A DNA stretch of 64,000 nt from Aurantibacillus circumpalustris (GCF_029625215.1 NZ_CP121197.1:4278001-4342000); one strand, 5' to 3'; positions 1 to 8,836 are shown, counted from the first letter of the stretch. Notes: generated from the sequence alone by a model not told the origin. A program made the numbers and translations.

Positions 1-162
1 AAATTGATCCCCTTTCGAATCGTAAACGTTCGAATAATTTACTCCTGCTTTTGCGCCAAGTGTAAAACGTGAACGGAAGTCCGTTGTGTTGTTTTTATCT
101 TGTGCAACTGCTGAAAACAAAGCGGCAAAAGTTATAGCGGCTATTAGTGTTATCTTTTTCAT
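1..162 (-). CDS. Outer-membrane beta-barrel protein, N-terminal fragment
   Basis: Only the first 54 codons are inside the window; the rest lies to the left. The start is a clean ATG at 160-162 on the minus strand. It opens with a signal peptide (MKKITLIAAITFAALFSAVAQ, cleavage expected after AQ) followed by a segment containing FTLGAKAGVNYSNVY. A G-x-K-x-G-x-N-x-S segment just after the signal is typical of the first strand of PorT-type or OmpA-like eight-stranded barrels of Bacteroidota. The product is therefore probably a small outer-membrane barrel. Its upstream region carries the double TGTAA element shared with three other exported-protein genes. The family call rests on about 30 mature residues and is tentative. 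Confidence 0.6.
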   Translation of the reverse strand, partial: MKKITLIAAITFAALFSAVAQDKNNTTDFRSRFTLGAKAGVNYSNVYDSKGDQF

Positions 163-197
163 AATAATTTTTATTAGTTATTTGTTTCTTTGTAGTA

Positions 198-253
198 CAA
201 AGATTCACAAACAAGCCGCCTAATCCATTACACAACTCTTGCATTAACTTACA
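198..253 (-). promoter_or_regulatory. Double TGTAA element plus degenerate minus-7 core (site 1)
   Basis: On the minus strand two TGTAA repeats (at 249-253 and 228-232 as TTACA on the plus strand, 21 bp apart) are followed after 26 nt by AATCTTTG, whose TTTG is at 198-201. The minus-7 departs from TAnnTTTG at one position, as expected for an activator-dependent promoter. It serves the gene starting at 162. The same spacing recurs at 2076-2130, 3052-3106 and 9434-9489. Confidence 0.5.
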
Positions 254-368
254 TCTTTCACTGTTTTTATCTATGCTACTAAATGCATCACTTTACTTTT
301 TATGATAAACCTAATAACACCTAAACGCTTAAAGCCATTAGGATCTTCAATAAACGATTTACGATCAT

Positions 369-400
369 AAAAAAAGCCTCCCCGGAAAACCGAGAAGACC
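369..400 (-). terminator. Rho-independent terminator
   Basis: Read on the minus strand, a GC-rich stem of about 10 bp (arms 390-400 and 376-385, with a few G-T pairs) and a four-base loop is followed by seven T residues. It lies 20 nt beyond the stop of the two-domain DUF3494 gene and is a convincing end for that transcript. Confidence 0.8.
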
Positions 401-420
401 TTTTCACCCACAAAGAAATT

Positions 421-2040
421 TTACCTAGAAACTAATTTTCCTGATTGAATAATTTCTTCGCCGAGAAATAATTTATAAAAATATATTCCTGAGCTTAGAT
501 TAGCGGTATCAATTGTAGTTAATGCTTCTGAAATTTTTATACTCATCATTTCTTTTCCTACAACATCATAAATTTTCAATTCATGATTTGGATTTAACGA
601 AGCATCATTAACACTTATGTTTAATGACGTATTAAATGGATTAGGATAAATTGTAACAGACGTATTTAAATCACCAAAACTTTTAATGCCTGTGGGAACG
701 TTAACACACGTACTTGGGATAACAGCTGTTATAGCAAATGTGCTTAAAGCTCCACTGGTGGTTAAAGCTCTTCCATCAAGCATAACTCCTGTATTAATAG
801 CTCCCAAAGCTGCGTTGTTACAAATAATAGTTCCTCTAAACACGCTGTAGTCATTAATATCCACCGCACCTTCTATTTTCCAAAACACATTTTTAGATTG
901 TGTACCATTAATTAATTTTACTTTAGAATACGTTGATGTAGAAAACGCTCCGTTCACTTGCATAACAAAAACTGCATTCGCATTTCCCATAGCATTTAAA
1001 TACAGTGTATCAACAAATGTTGCAGCACCACCCATGCGGTAAACATGGGGAGTAAGAACCAGACCTAATCCAAACTGTGCAGGATACAAAAGTTCAATAT
1101 CGTAAGGCAATGTATTTAAATAATTGTAAGCAACTAATAAATCAGCCGCGCACTGTGCCGTGGCCACATCAGGGATTGGATGAACCGTTCCTGTAACTAA
1201 TAAAGGATTAAAACCTGTTGTAGAACCGTTGTTAGTTCCTACATCTCCTGTAATAGTGGAAACACCGCTATTATTTACTGCACCATCACTCGAAAAAATT
1301 GCATAACAAGCAGCTGTACCTAAATTCGGAGCTGCTGGACCTGTAAGTAATGGACTTCCACAACCAACCGGTGTATAAACAAGTGCTCCATCAATAGAAA
1401 CTGCACCAGTAGTAGAAAGTGCTCTTCCTTCAAGTGTGTCGCCTACATTTATATTGATTGCTGCATTATTCGCAATAATAGTTCCACGCATGGTTGAACC
1501 AGATGCCATACTTACTTGACCTTCTACTTTCCAAAAAACATTACAGGCAAGTGCACCGTTAACTAACTTCACCTTTGATGAAGCTGCAGTTGATAATGCC
1601 CCTTGTATTTGAATTACAAAAACCGCATTCGGATTCGATTGCCCATCTAATTTTAATTCTAAATTTAAACTTGCATTACCTGAAATGGAATAGATACCTG
1701 CGTTTAAAACTTGACCATTACCTAACAAAGGCGCCGGAAAAAACGTAGGCACTAATGCATTTAATTGATTGTAAGCAGCTAGTACGTCGGTAGCGCATAG
1801 AGCACTTGCTCCGTCGTTATCGTGCATTACACCGTTTACATTTCCAAATGCAGTACTTGAACCATTGTTTGTTCCTACATTTCCTGTTACCTGAGATAAT
1901 CCTGTATTACTCACTGCTCCGTTCGAAGAAAACAATACGAAATTTGCTGCGCTACCTAAATTAGGTGCTTGTGCAAATTGTATCATTGGACTTAGAAGTA
2001 ATGCTAAGAACAAACTCTTTTTGGTATTTTTTGTTTTCAT
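421..2040 (-). CDS. Secreted protein with two DUF3494 (ice-binding-like) domains and T9SS type A tail
   Basis: 539 aa. A signal peptide (about 1-24, ending FAQ) is followed by two homologous beta-helix domains of the DUF3494 / ice-binding-protein-like family, at about 27-228 and 236-445. Each has the family markers: an LGSAANF-type opening, G(D/N)VGTNNGS, a mid-domain NAVFV-QI/QV stretch, KNVFWKIEG-type and FRGTI segments, then GRAL-TTGAVS. The last 85 residues (IYPNPF onset, closing with SSGIYFYKL) form a type A T9SS sorting domain, so the protein should be exported and attached to the surface or released. Characterised members bind ice or act as adhesins; for this protein that is inference. 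It has its own terminator and shares the double TGTAA element upstream with the next gene, a single-domain relative. Confidence 0.88.
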   Translation of the reverse strand: MKTKNTKKSLFLALLLSPMIQFAQAPNLGSAANFVLFSSNGAVSNTGLSQVTGNVGTNNGSSTAFGNVNGVMHDNDGASALCATDVLAAYNQLNALVPTFFPAPLLGNGQVLNAGIYSISGNASLNLELKLDGQSNPNAVFVIQIQGALSTAASSKVKLVNGALACNVFWKVEGQVSMASGSTMRGTIIANNAAININVGDTLEGRALSTTGAVSIDGALVYTPVGCGSPLLTGPAAPNLGTAACYAIFSSDGAVNNSGVSTITGDVGTNNGSTTGFNPLLVTGTVHPIPDVATAQCAADLLVAYNYLNTLPYDIELLYPAQFGLGLVLTPHVYRMGGAATFVDTLYLNAMGNANAVFVMQVNGAFSTSTYSKVKLINGTQSKNVFWKIEGAVDINDYSVFRGTIICNNAALGAINTGVMLDGRALTTSGALSTFAITAVIPSTCVNVPTGIKSFGDLNTSVTIYPNPFNTSLNISVNDASLNPNHELKIYDVVGKEMMSIKISEALTTIDTANLSSGIYFYKLFLGEEIIQSGKLVSR

Positions 2041-2075
2041 GATTTTAGTTTTAATGTGGATTCATTTCCACGGAT

Positions 2076-2130
2076 CAAAGTGAGTAATTTTTTGAACCAT
2101 ACATCTTACATCGTATTTATATTAGTTACA
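2076..2130 (-). promoter_or_regulatory. Double TGTAA element plus degenerate minus-7 core (site 2)
   Basis: TGTAA repeats on the minus strand at 2126-2130 and 2106-2110 (20 bp apart), then 26 nt, then a TTTG at 2076-2079 in the context TCACTTTG. It lies just upstream of the start at 2040. Its first repeat reads ATGTAACTAA, identical to that of site 3. Confidence 0.5.
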
Positions 2131-2175
2131 TATTTCACTGATAAGGTATTCATTCGGAAATACATGTAATATAGG

Positions 2176-2206
2176 AAGGGCTTTACAGAAATACTGTAAA
2201 GCCCTT
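2176..2206 (-). terminator. 13-bp perfect hairpin, probable terminator
   Basis: A perfect inverted repeat (2176-2188 with 2194-2206, loop of 5) lies 36 nt beyond the stop of the 250-aa DUF3494 lipoprotein gene. The T-run on the minus strand is short (TTCCTAT), so it may also act as an mRNA 3'-end stabiliser. Confidence 0.65.
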
Positions 2207-2242
2207 TAATTAATAAACTGAGCCGAATTAGCCCTAAAAATT

Positions 2243-2995
2243 CTAATTCACAACTGAATTCCCTTCAAGTGTTACAGCACCCGTTCTTGCAAGTGCTCTG
2301 CCATTAAGCGAAGCGCCAGTGTTAAATGAAATAGACTGCATAGCCATAATCGTTCCTTTAAAAACAGAAGTGGTTCCTAATGTTGCAGAACTACCTACTT
2401 GCCAAAAAATATTGGAAGCTTGAGCACTGCCAATTAAAATGACTTTGCGATCAGAAGTTGTAGTTAATGCCGAAGCAATCTGAATAATAAAAATAGCATC
2501 CTTATTTCCTTTAGCATCAAAGGTTAAATCACCCGAAGAAATCGCTAATGACGAAGTTGATTTATACAAACCTGGCGTTAAGGTTAGTCCACCAATATTA
2601 CCCGATAATGTTACAATATCCGTTGCGGTTCTTCCTGCAGCATCATTGTAAGCTGCTGTAAGATCTAGTTTCGCTTGGTTGGCGATGGCATCATTAATAT
2701 GAAGAACACCATTTAATATTCCGGGAGGAAATCCGCCCATTGATGTTCCTGGACTTAATCCCATATCACCTGTAATGATTGTTGCACCAGTATTGGTAAT
2801 TCCAGTACCCGCAAGAATTGCGATGCTAGTAGCTCCCGCAAGATTTACTGGTGATTGAATAGTCGATTGAAGGGTAATAACATTTGTTGGATTTGTTGGA
2901 TTAGGAACCGGCGTAACTGTAGTTTTCTTTTTGCAAGCACTTGACATTGCAATTGCTACAATGGCAATTGCAGTAATTATTTTTTTTGATTTCAT
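2243..2995 (-). CDS. DUF3494 (ice-binding-like) lipoprotein
   Basis: 250 aa. The N-terminus is a lipoprotein signal with the lipobox SSAC (Cys21), followed by CKKKTTVTPVPNPTNPTN, a Lys/Thr/Pro linker. Residues about 45-250 are a single DUF3494 domain with the family features (SIAILAGTGITNTG, TGDMGLSPGTS, DAIFIIQI, SNIFWQVG, FKGTIMA, GRALARTGAV). It has no T9SS tail, so it differs from its 539-aa neighbour in being membrane-anchored through lipid. The two are probably paralogues produced by local duplication. Each has its own promoter element of the same design and its own terminator, which argues for separate but co-regulated transcripts. Ice or surface binding is inferred from the family only. 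Confidence 0.87.
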   Translation of the reverse strand: MKSKKIITAIAIVAIAMSSACKKKTTVTPVPNPTNPTNVITLQSTIQSPVNLAGATSIAILAGTGITNTGATIITGDMGLSPGTSMGGFPPGILNGVLHINDAIANQAKLDLTAAYNDAAGRTATDIVTLSGNIGGLTLTPGLYKSTSSLAISSGDLTFDAKGNKDAIFIIQIASALTTTSDRKVILIGSAQASNIFWQVGSSATLGTTSVFKGTIMAMQSISFNTGASLNGRALARTGAVTLEGNSVVN

Positions 2996-3051
2996 TTTAG
3001 ATAATTTTTATCCTGCTTATGGCAGTGCACGTGTGAAAGTGTTTCACAAGA

Positions 3052-3106
3052 CAAAAGTCTGGCATTATCAATCAAAGAAATTACATAAGTGAGGGAATTA
3101 GTTACA
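3052..3106 (-). promoter_or_regulatory. Double TGTAA element plus degenerate minus-7 core (site 3)
   Basis: TGTAA repeats on the minus strand at 3102-3106 and 3081-3085 (21 bp apart), both in the longer form TTATGTAA, then 25 nt to a TTTG at 3052-3055 in the context GACTTTTG. It serves the gene starting at 2995. This is the best-matched pair of repeats of the four sites. Confidence 0.5.
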
Positions 3107-3263
3107 TAAATCGCAGAAATTTTGTAACAAAAACTTAAATAAATTAGTGCATTAGCCTCCTAACTGTATAAGATAATCATTATTTATTTTTTTTAATCGT
3201 TGACTGAAATTAAAGACTTAACTTTTATTTCGTAAAAAAAAATCCGATTTGATCTCAGAGAAT

Positions 3264-5063
3264 TTATGAAAGCTCATCACTTATTAAAGTGGAATCTTCT
3301 ATAGGAATCTGCAAACTAATTTGAGTTCCTTCACCAGGAGAACTCGTAATCTTAAATTCCGCTCCTAATAAATTAGCTCTGGAAGCCATATTTCTTAAAC
3401 CGTTACCGCCAGCACCATTTAAACAGCTTTTAGATGCCATGTCAAATCCGATACCGTCATCGATAACACTTAATTCTAAAAATTCAGCGTCTTGAATAAG
3501 ATTAATGATGAGCACACTTGCTTTAGAGTACTTTAAGGCATTGTTTATTACCTCTTGAATAATTCTATAAAGCGTAATTTCAATAAAAGAAGAAAATCTC
3601 TGTTCTTGTATGTTGGAGTTAAAATTTGCCTGAATAACATCCATTCGGTTGATTCCATTAGTCAGTTGATTTACCGAAGGGTAAAGGCCATATTCATACA
3701 GAAAAGTAGGCGAAAGATCTTTTGAAACTTGTCTTAATTCCGAAATCACTTCGTGAACAAGTGATTTAGTGTATTCAAATTTATCATTTTCAGCATTCTC
3801 TAAAGAGGAGTTTATGCCTTCCATACTCAGCTTAATCGCCGTCATCATTTGTCCAATTCCATCATGAATTTCTCTTGAAATCCGTAATCTTTCTTCTTCC
3901 TGACCTTCAATGAGTGAAAGAGCCCTTAGCTTTTCAGCTTCTTTTTCTTTCTTGTAATTTAATTCAGTGAGCTCATGAAGCTTTGTCTCGTTTTCTCGTT
4001 CAATAGTGAGGTCAATACCGACACCACGCATACCAATTATTTTACCATCTAGCAATATTGGCAAGGAATAAACCCTAGCTGGAAAGGTCACAAAAGCCTG
4101 TTTAACAAAATTGTATTCATTTCCACCGGAATTTTTGGTTCCATTCAGAATATTTGCTGCATTCAACGCTGCACGTTCTTTATCATCAGAACTAATAAAA
4201 TCTAAAATTGAAAGTCCTCTTTCTAAATCGTCATTGTTATATCCAAACATTGCAAGACCAGTCTTATTAATAAAAGTGAGTTTCCCATTAAGGTCTGTTT
4301 CATAAACCGACACTGGTAACAAGTTAGTCATATCTTTAAATCGCTTTTCACTTTCTTCCAGTTTTTTATAATTACTACCTAAAGTTGTAACCATTTTTTG
4401 AAGTGAAAGTCCAAGATTCTCGGGCTCCTTGAAAAACTTTTTCTTTTTCATTGGATTTGAATTGTAATTCTCAAAATTGAAAGCCAATGCATATTGCTCC
4501 AAATATTTAAGTGGTTTAATGACAATGGTAAAATAAATGTATACTACTCCACTAATCAACAAACCAATCACTAACAATATAAAACTCCCAAGAAACTTGG
4601 TTTCTTTTTTTAATTCTTCCAGTACAAATTGACTAGTTCCATTAATAATTACCTTTCCTATATTTTCATCATCATAAGAAATTTCAGCGCTGAGTATTAT
4701 TGCATCTGGTTTAGGCACTGCAATTGTTCTTACAATTTTTAATTCCAAAGACGCATCTCGAACGATCGACAAACGTGTTTTCTCAATATCATTTAGTTCA
4801 ATGGAAACGGCGTCAATACTTTTATTTTGCAATCCGCTTTTTAAAACATTTTTTATTTGATCCTCATCAAAGTTCCATACAGCTACTGATAGACCTTTTG
4901 AAAGCTGATTAACAGTAGTTTCTAAATTTTCATTTAATTTTTCTAATTCTAGTTTCTTAAGATGATTATAATAAATCGTTCCAAAAATACCAAAAGAGAG
5001 TAAGGTGAATACTAGTAGCGATACCAGCGAAACCAGGCTTATTGAAATTTTTGACTTATTCAT
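3264..5063 (-). CDS. PAS-domain sensor histidine kinase (HisKA_3 / NarX type)
   Basis: 599 aa. A membrane segment at about 10-30, a periplasmic region to about 155 and a second membrane segment at about 157-182 are followed by a HAMP-like stretch and a PAS domain (about 240-360). The kinase core contains RISREIHDGIGQ, the HisKA_3 phospho-acceptor box with its His near residue 400. An HATPase domain follows with N (IIQEVINNALKYS), G1 (VIDDGIGFD) and G2 (GNGLRNM) motifs. Its start lies 2 nt after the stop of the periplasmic solute-binding protein gene, so the two are almost certainly co-transcribed and form one sensory unit. HisKA_3 kinases usually partner NarL/LuxR response regulators; none is adjacent. 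The nearest in the window is at 47847-48473, but that has its own kinase. Confidence 0.9.
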   Translation of the reverse strand: MNKSKISISLVSLVSLLVFTLLSFGIFGTIYYNHLKKLELEKLNENLETTVNQLSKGLSVAVWNFDEDQIKNVLKSGLQNKSIDAVSIELNDIEKTRLSIVRDASLELKIVRTIAVPKPDAIILSAEISYDDENIGKVIINGTSQFVLEELKKETKFLGSFILLVIGLLISGVVYIYFTIVIKPLKYLEQYALAFNFENYNSNPMKKKKFFKEPENLGLSLQKMVTTLGSNYKKLEESEKRFKDMTNLLPVSVYETDLNGKLTFINKTGLAMFGYNNDDLERGLSILDFISSDDKERAALNAANILNGTKNSGGNEYNFVKQAFVTFPARVYSLPILLDGKIIGMRGVGIDLTIERENETKLHELTELNYKKEKEAEKLRALSLIEGQEEERLRISREIHDGIGQMMTAIKLSMEGINSSLENAENDKFEYTKSLVHEVISELRQVSKDLSPTFLYEYGLYPSVNQLTNGINRMDVIQANFNSNIQEQRFSSFIEITLYRIIQEVINNALKYSKASVLIINLIQDAEFLELSVIDDGIGFDMASKSCLNGAGGNGLRNMASRANLLGAEFKITSSPGEGTQISLQIPIEDSTLISDELS

Positions 5064-5065
5064 TG

Positions 5066-6103
5066 TTATTTGCGACTAATTGGGTTGTACCAAAGACTCA
5101 GATCCGAGAATGGTGTTTCTGCAACAAGAAAAGGGTTTTCAACTTTAAATATTTTCCTTTTTCGTAAATTCAAAATTTGTGTCTTTTTACCGTGGTATCT
5201 ATTAAAAATCGAATCATAACTACCATCCTTTATCATCATCCGCATTCCCTCTTCTGCACGCTTTTTAAGTTTTAAGCCTTTTTCATTTTTCGAGAACCAA
5301 AAATACATCGGTAATGGATAATAAAGTAACAGACTGTCTTCTATTTTTAAATTCTTAAACTCCTTACTCCTCAAATTAAACTCATCTATAATCTCAACCG
5401 CCGACCTTGAAAACACATCGAATCGTTTATTTGCCAACATTTTAAAAAGTCCTTCGTAGCTAGAGCCTGTAACTACATTAAACTTGTTGTGTTCGAGAAT
5501 ACTCACGTCTATCCAACCATACCCCAAACCAATTGACAGTTTTCTGAAATCTTCCAAAGTTTTGATTCGATTAATTTTTTCTTGGTCCTCTTTTCGAATT
5601 AACATAACACAATAACCACCTAAATTTTTGTCAACCGGAATTCGTATTGGCAACAAGTCTCTTTCCAATTCTTGCGTGGTCCCCAAATACATAATGTTAA
5701 TTTCTTTTGAGCCCTTTTTAATTTCGTGCAACTGACGTCTTTCAGTCATAAATTTTGCTCGTGTCATTTTATAAAGTCCGTACTTTTTTTTAGTCTTTTC
5801 TAAGGCTGTTTTTAGTATTTCCCAGTGATAACCGTAACGTTCATCCTTTTCAGATTCAGGAGCATTATATATATAGTTCATTACTTTATTTTCAGAAGTA
5901 GTGTCTATTAAACATAATTTTCTTTGTTTAAACAAATAAGAAGAATCATTCTTAAAATAATTATTGCTTTGATTTGAAAATAAACTTGGCGAAAGGCAAA
6001 TACTTAGAGCACTAACTGCAACTAAAATAATAAATAAGAATTTGAACTTAAAGTGATTGTATTTTATTTTACTTTTAAACATTAATTTCTTTATTTTATT
6101 CAC
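5066..6103 (-). CDS. Periplasmic solute-binding protein (SBP family 3-like) paired with a sensor kinase
   Basis: 345 aa. A basic N-terminus followed by a hydrophobic segment at about 22-42 forms a signal peptide or signal anchor. The remainder resembles an amino-acid-type periplasmic binding protein (SBP_bac_3). It has an inner-lobe segment TLEDFRKLSIGLGYGW, an inter-lobe segment NVVTGSSYEGLFKMLANKRFD (a time-honoured ligand-lobe pattern of this family) and MIKDGSYDSIFNRYHG near the end. No ABC permease or ATPase is adjacent. The kinase gene starts 2 nt downstream, so ligand sensing for that kinase is more likely than transport. A strong promoter (6161-6191) lies 58 nt upstream. The ligand cannot be deduced. 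Confidence 0.72.
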   Translation of the reverse strand: MNKIKKLMFKSKIKYNHFKFKFLFIILVAVSALSICLSPSLFSNQSNNYFKNDSSYLFKQRKLCLIDTTSENKVMNYIYNAPESEKDERYGYHWEILKTALEKTKKKYGLYKMTRAKFMTERRQLHEIKKGSKEINIMYLGTTQELERDLLPIRIPVDKNLGGYCVMLIRKEDQEKINRIKTLEDFRKLSIGLGYGWIDVSILEHNKFNVVTGSSYEGLFKMLANKRFDVFSRSAVEIIDEFNLRSKEFKNLKIEDSLLLYYPLPMYFWFSKNEKGLKLKKRAEEGMRMMIKDGSYDSIFNRYHGKKTQILNLRKRKIFKVENPFLVAETPFSDLSLWYNPISRK

Positions 6104-6461
6104 TTTCCAACTGGTTTATAAACTTCGGAAATCTTTAAGATAACTTCTTTAATTTTTGCACAAAAGTACTCTTTAAACTGAGCAATTGCAATGTATTTTA
6201 AGGCCAAATGGATGCGCCTCCATTTCTAAACAATTAATTCAACCTTTACATAACTAAACAATTTAGGCGAAAATTAGAAATAAAACCATTACCTCAACAT
6301 CATTATGAAAAACTTAACACGGCGCTGTATCCAGCGTTTCACCAACATAAAATTTATTTAATTTCAGGTGGCAAGTATATAAACGTAGTGCATTTCTAAC
6401 TAAAGCAAAAAAACCGAAGCGATTTTCATCTGCTTCAGTTTTTAATTTTTGTATAAAGAAT
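6104..6461. other. Intergenic region with one promoter
   Basis: 358 nt between two minus-strand genes. It contains the promoter of the solute-binding-protein/kinase pair at 6161-6191. The rest is AT-rich, with a weak 5-bp hairpin near 6320-6335 and no convincing gene. An open frame at 6314-6571 overlaps the upstream lipoprotein gene in another frame and lacks coding character. Confidence 0.5.
6161..6191 (-). promoter_or_regulatory. Bacteroidota-type promoter for the solute-binding-protein/kinase operon
   Basis: On the minus strand TTG (6191-6189), a 20-nt spacer and TACTTTTG (6168-6161) match the consensus TTG-N19-21-TAnnTTTG exactly. Transcription should begin near 6155, giving a leader of about 50 nt before the start at 6103. 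Confidence 0.7.
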
Positions 6462-7022
6462 CTACTTTTTTCCAGAAAGGCTAAACGTTTTACTCCCGTC
6501 TTTCCAGGTCTTTGTAGCAATATCATCGCAGGTGCCATCGCCGTAATCAACAGTAGAAACCCATTTACCATCTTTAAAATATTTAATAATTCCTTCTACG
6601 ATGTATTTACAGTTCTCGGTTTTTACAAGTGGTTTTACAATTTTTTTATCATAGTCACCTTTCTTATCCTTTGAACATTTTTTCGACATATCGAATTCTT
6701 CTGTTTTTCCATTCATAGTTTTTGTTGCCCATGAGTCCATCTCACCATCACCGTAATTCACAACGGCTGCTATTTCACCATTAAGTGAATACTCAATTGT
6801 ACCCTTTGTATAAAATTCATAATCGATAGGCTTTTCAAGCGTAACGCTTACTTTCGATTCATAGTTCCCAGACTTCAACATTAAATCTGGTGACTCGTTA
6901 TCCATGTCACTCATGTTTTTATCGTCACTATTTTTTTTATCGCAAATCCTTTTTCCGCAAGTCGCAAAAGTTAAGGAAAACACAAGTGCAATAAAGGCAA
7001 TGGTTTTAAATTGATTTTTCAT
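6462..7022 (-). CDS. Exported lipoprotein-like protein with an internally duplicated YGDG module
   Basis: 186 aa. The N-terminus is a signal sequence ending near FATCGK, compatible with lipidation at Cys22. The body contains two related modules, about 55-115 and 125-186. They align as G-T-I-E-Y...V-N-Y-G-D-G-E-M-D-S-W-A-T-K-T with G-I-I-K-Y...V-D-Y-G-D-G-T-C-D-D-I-A-T-K-T. Each is a short beta-rich unit centred on a Tyr-Gly-Asp-Gly turn. The pattern is familiar from uncharacterised Bacteroidota lipoproteins, but I know no function. It is rich in Lys and Asp and stands alone. Confidence 0.75.
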   Translation of the reverse strand: MKNQFKTIAFIALVFSLTFATCGKRICDKKNSDDKNMSDMDNESPDLMLKSGNYESKVSVTLEKPIDYEFYTKGTIEYSLNGEIAAVVNYGDGEMDSWATKTMNGKTEEFDMSKKCSKDKKGDYDKKIVKPLVKTENCKYIVEGIIKYFKDGKWVSTVDYGDGTCDDIATKTWKDGSKTFSLSGKK

Positions 7023-7301
7023 AGTTTATGGTTTTAAGTAAATGTAGTGTATTAGTCTATACTAGTCCTATTTTTTAACCTTTCGATTTAAGCCAATCAC
7101 CGAAATGCTCTAAATGATTTCTTGTTCTTTGAAAAATCAAATTACTCAGATCAAAAAACACACCTTCTTACTTCGGCCGGGGATACTTAATGCATAGATC
7201 AACATATATCCGAGCATTATAATAAGGTCTAAAAAACAGTATCTTAGAGTGCAAATAAAATTAAACCTTTGCAAAAAAGTTACGTCGAAAAAAATATAAA
7301 A

Positions 7302-8612
7302 ATGAAAAAAATAGTTTTACTCGCACTAATCAGTTTTACAAGTGCATTTCAAATATCAAAAGGCCAAAACCTCTATTTCCCGCCATTAAGCAGTGCTGCC
7401 AATTGGGAGACCATTTCTCCTACTTCGTTGGGCTGGTGTCAAAATAGAATTGATAGCTTATATACTTTTTTGCAACAGCAAGACACCAAAGGTTTTATAG
7501 TGCTAAAAGATGGCAAAATAGTTTTAGAAAAATACTTCGGAACATTTACAACTGATAGTTTATGGTATTGGGCATCAGCCGGAAAAACAATTACTTCCTT
7601 TTTAGTTGGTAAAGCTCAGGAAGAAAATTATTTGTCTATTAACGATTCCTCGTCAAAATACTTAGGAGCAGGCTGGACCAATTGCACATTAGCACAGGAG
7701 GGTAAAATAAAAATCAGAAATCAACTAACAATGACATCCGGCCTTGACGATGGTACCGCAGATAGTTATTGCACTCTCGACACTTGCTTAGATTATTTAG
7801 CGGATGCCGGAACTCGCTGGGCTTATCACAACGCACCTTATACACTTTTAGAAAGTGTTATAACTGCCGCAACCGGAACTTCAATAAACAATTACACTCA
7901 AAACAAATTAACACTAAAAACTGGCATTTCAGGAATTTGGGCGTTTAGTGGGTATAACAATGTTTTTTTTAGTAAAATCAGAAGTATGGCTCGTTTTGGT
8001 TTATTAATGCAAAATAATTGTATTTGGAATACGGATACCTTACTGTATGATGCAGCCTACATCAACCAAATGACAAATACTTCGCAAAATCTGAATCTTT
8101 CATACGGCTATTTGTGGTGGTTAAATGGAAAATCATCCTTCATGGCTCCATCCACACAATTTGTTTTTCCAGGATCATACGCTCCTGCTGCACCCAGTGA
8201 TATGTTTGCAGGACTTGGAAAAAACGGACAAATTGTTAGTGTCTCTAAAAGCGCAGGTTTAGTGGTAATTAGAATGGGTAATCAAGTAGGTAATACTGAA
8301 GTGACCACGCAATTATGCAACAGTATTTGGGAAAAACTAAATGCGGCGATCTGCAACCTAACTTACCTAAATGAAACTAGTTCTAATCAGAATAGCATTT
8401 CAATCTTTCCTAATCCAGCTAATTCAGTAATAAATGTTGCCTTGCCTTCCGATGAAAGTTTTCAGATTGAAATTCTAAATCCAATTGGCGAAACGATTTT
8501 CAAATTGGTAAATCAAAATAAAATTGACATCTCCAATTTCACAAACGGACTTTATCTTATCTCTGTCAAACAAGGGCAAAATATCTATTACAAAAAAATC
8601 ATCAAACGCTAG
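7302..8612 (+). CDS. T9SS-exported serine hydrolase of the beta-lactamase / PBP fold
   Basis: 436 aa from the ATG at 7302, which is immediately followed by a signal peptide (about 1-22). An in-frame TTG at 7269 is less likely because it would place residues before the signal. The domain at about 40-350 has class C beta-lactamase / penicillin-binding motifs: S92-x-x-K95 (WASAGKTITS), Y-x-N (YHNAP) and a K-x-G-like GLGKNGQ. The last 75 residues (ISIFPNPA onset, ending with GLYLISVKQG) are a T9SS type A sorting domain. The protein is probably a secreted or surface-bound esterase, peptidase or D-amino-peptidase; true beta-lactamase activity is not implied. It is monocistronic, ending at a hairpin near 8800-8836. 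Confidence 0.88.
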   Translation: MKKIVLLALISFTSAFQISKGQNLYFPPLSSAANWETISPTSLGWCQNRIDSLYTFLQQQDTKGFIVLKDGKIVLEKYFGTFTTDSLWYWASAGKTITSFLVGKAQEENYLSINDSSSKYLGAGWTNCTLAQEGKIKIRNQLTMTSGLDDGTADSYCTLDTCLDYLADAGTRWAYHNAPYTLLESVITAATGTSINNYTQNKLTLKTGISGIWAFSGYNNVFFSKIRSMARFGLLMQNNCIWNTDTLLYDAAYINQMTNTSQNLNLSYGYLWWLNGKSSFMAPSTQFVFPGSYAPAAPSDMFAGLGKNGQIVSVSKSAGLVVIRMGNQVGNTEVTTQLCNSIWEKLNAAICNLTYLNETSSNQNSISIFPNPANSVINVALPSDESFQIEILNPIGETIFKLVNQNKIDISNFTNGLYLISVKQGQNIYYKKIIKR

Positions 8613-8798
8613 TTGTGAACCAAAACTTAGCAAGAGTTTGCAAATCTGAAAGATTCACTTGGGATAAGATTCTGGTCAAGTCCTGGGTTCAAAAAGATCA
8701 AATCTAATCCTATTGATTCTCTGGAAGTTTTCTTAACATTCTAATCATCTGAAATCATCCAAAAAGCTCAATGAATCCGGCCATCCCGGTACAACAAA

Positions 8799-8836
8799 GA
8801 AAAAGCGTTCTAATTATTAGAAAGCTTTTTTATTTT
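8799..8836. terminator. Bidirectional terminator between convergent genes
   Basis: The inverted repeat AAAAAGC...TTCTAA / TTAGAA...GCTTTTTT has A-rich and T-rich flanks on both sides. It can therefore terminate both the hydrolase transcript (plus) and the His-rich protein transcript (minus, stop at 8848). Confidence 0.75.

Noticed and set aside
6314-6571. 85-aa minus-strand open frame
   Set aside because: It overlaps the 186-aa lipoprotein gene in another frame and has no signal, domain or composition supporting a gene.
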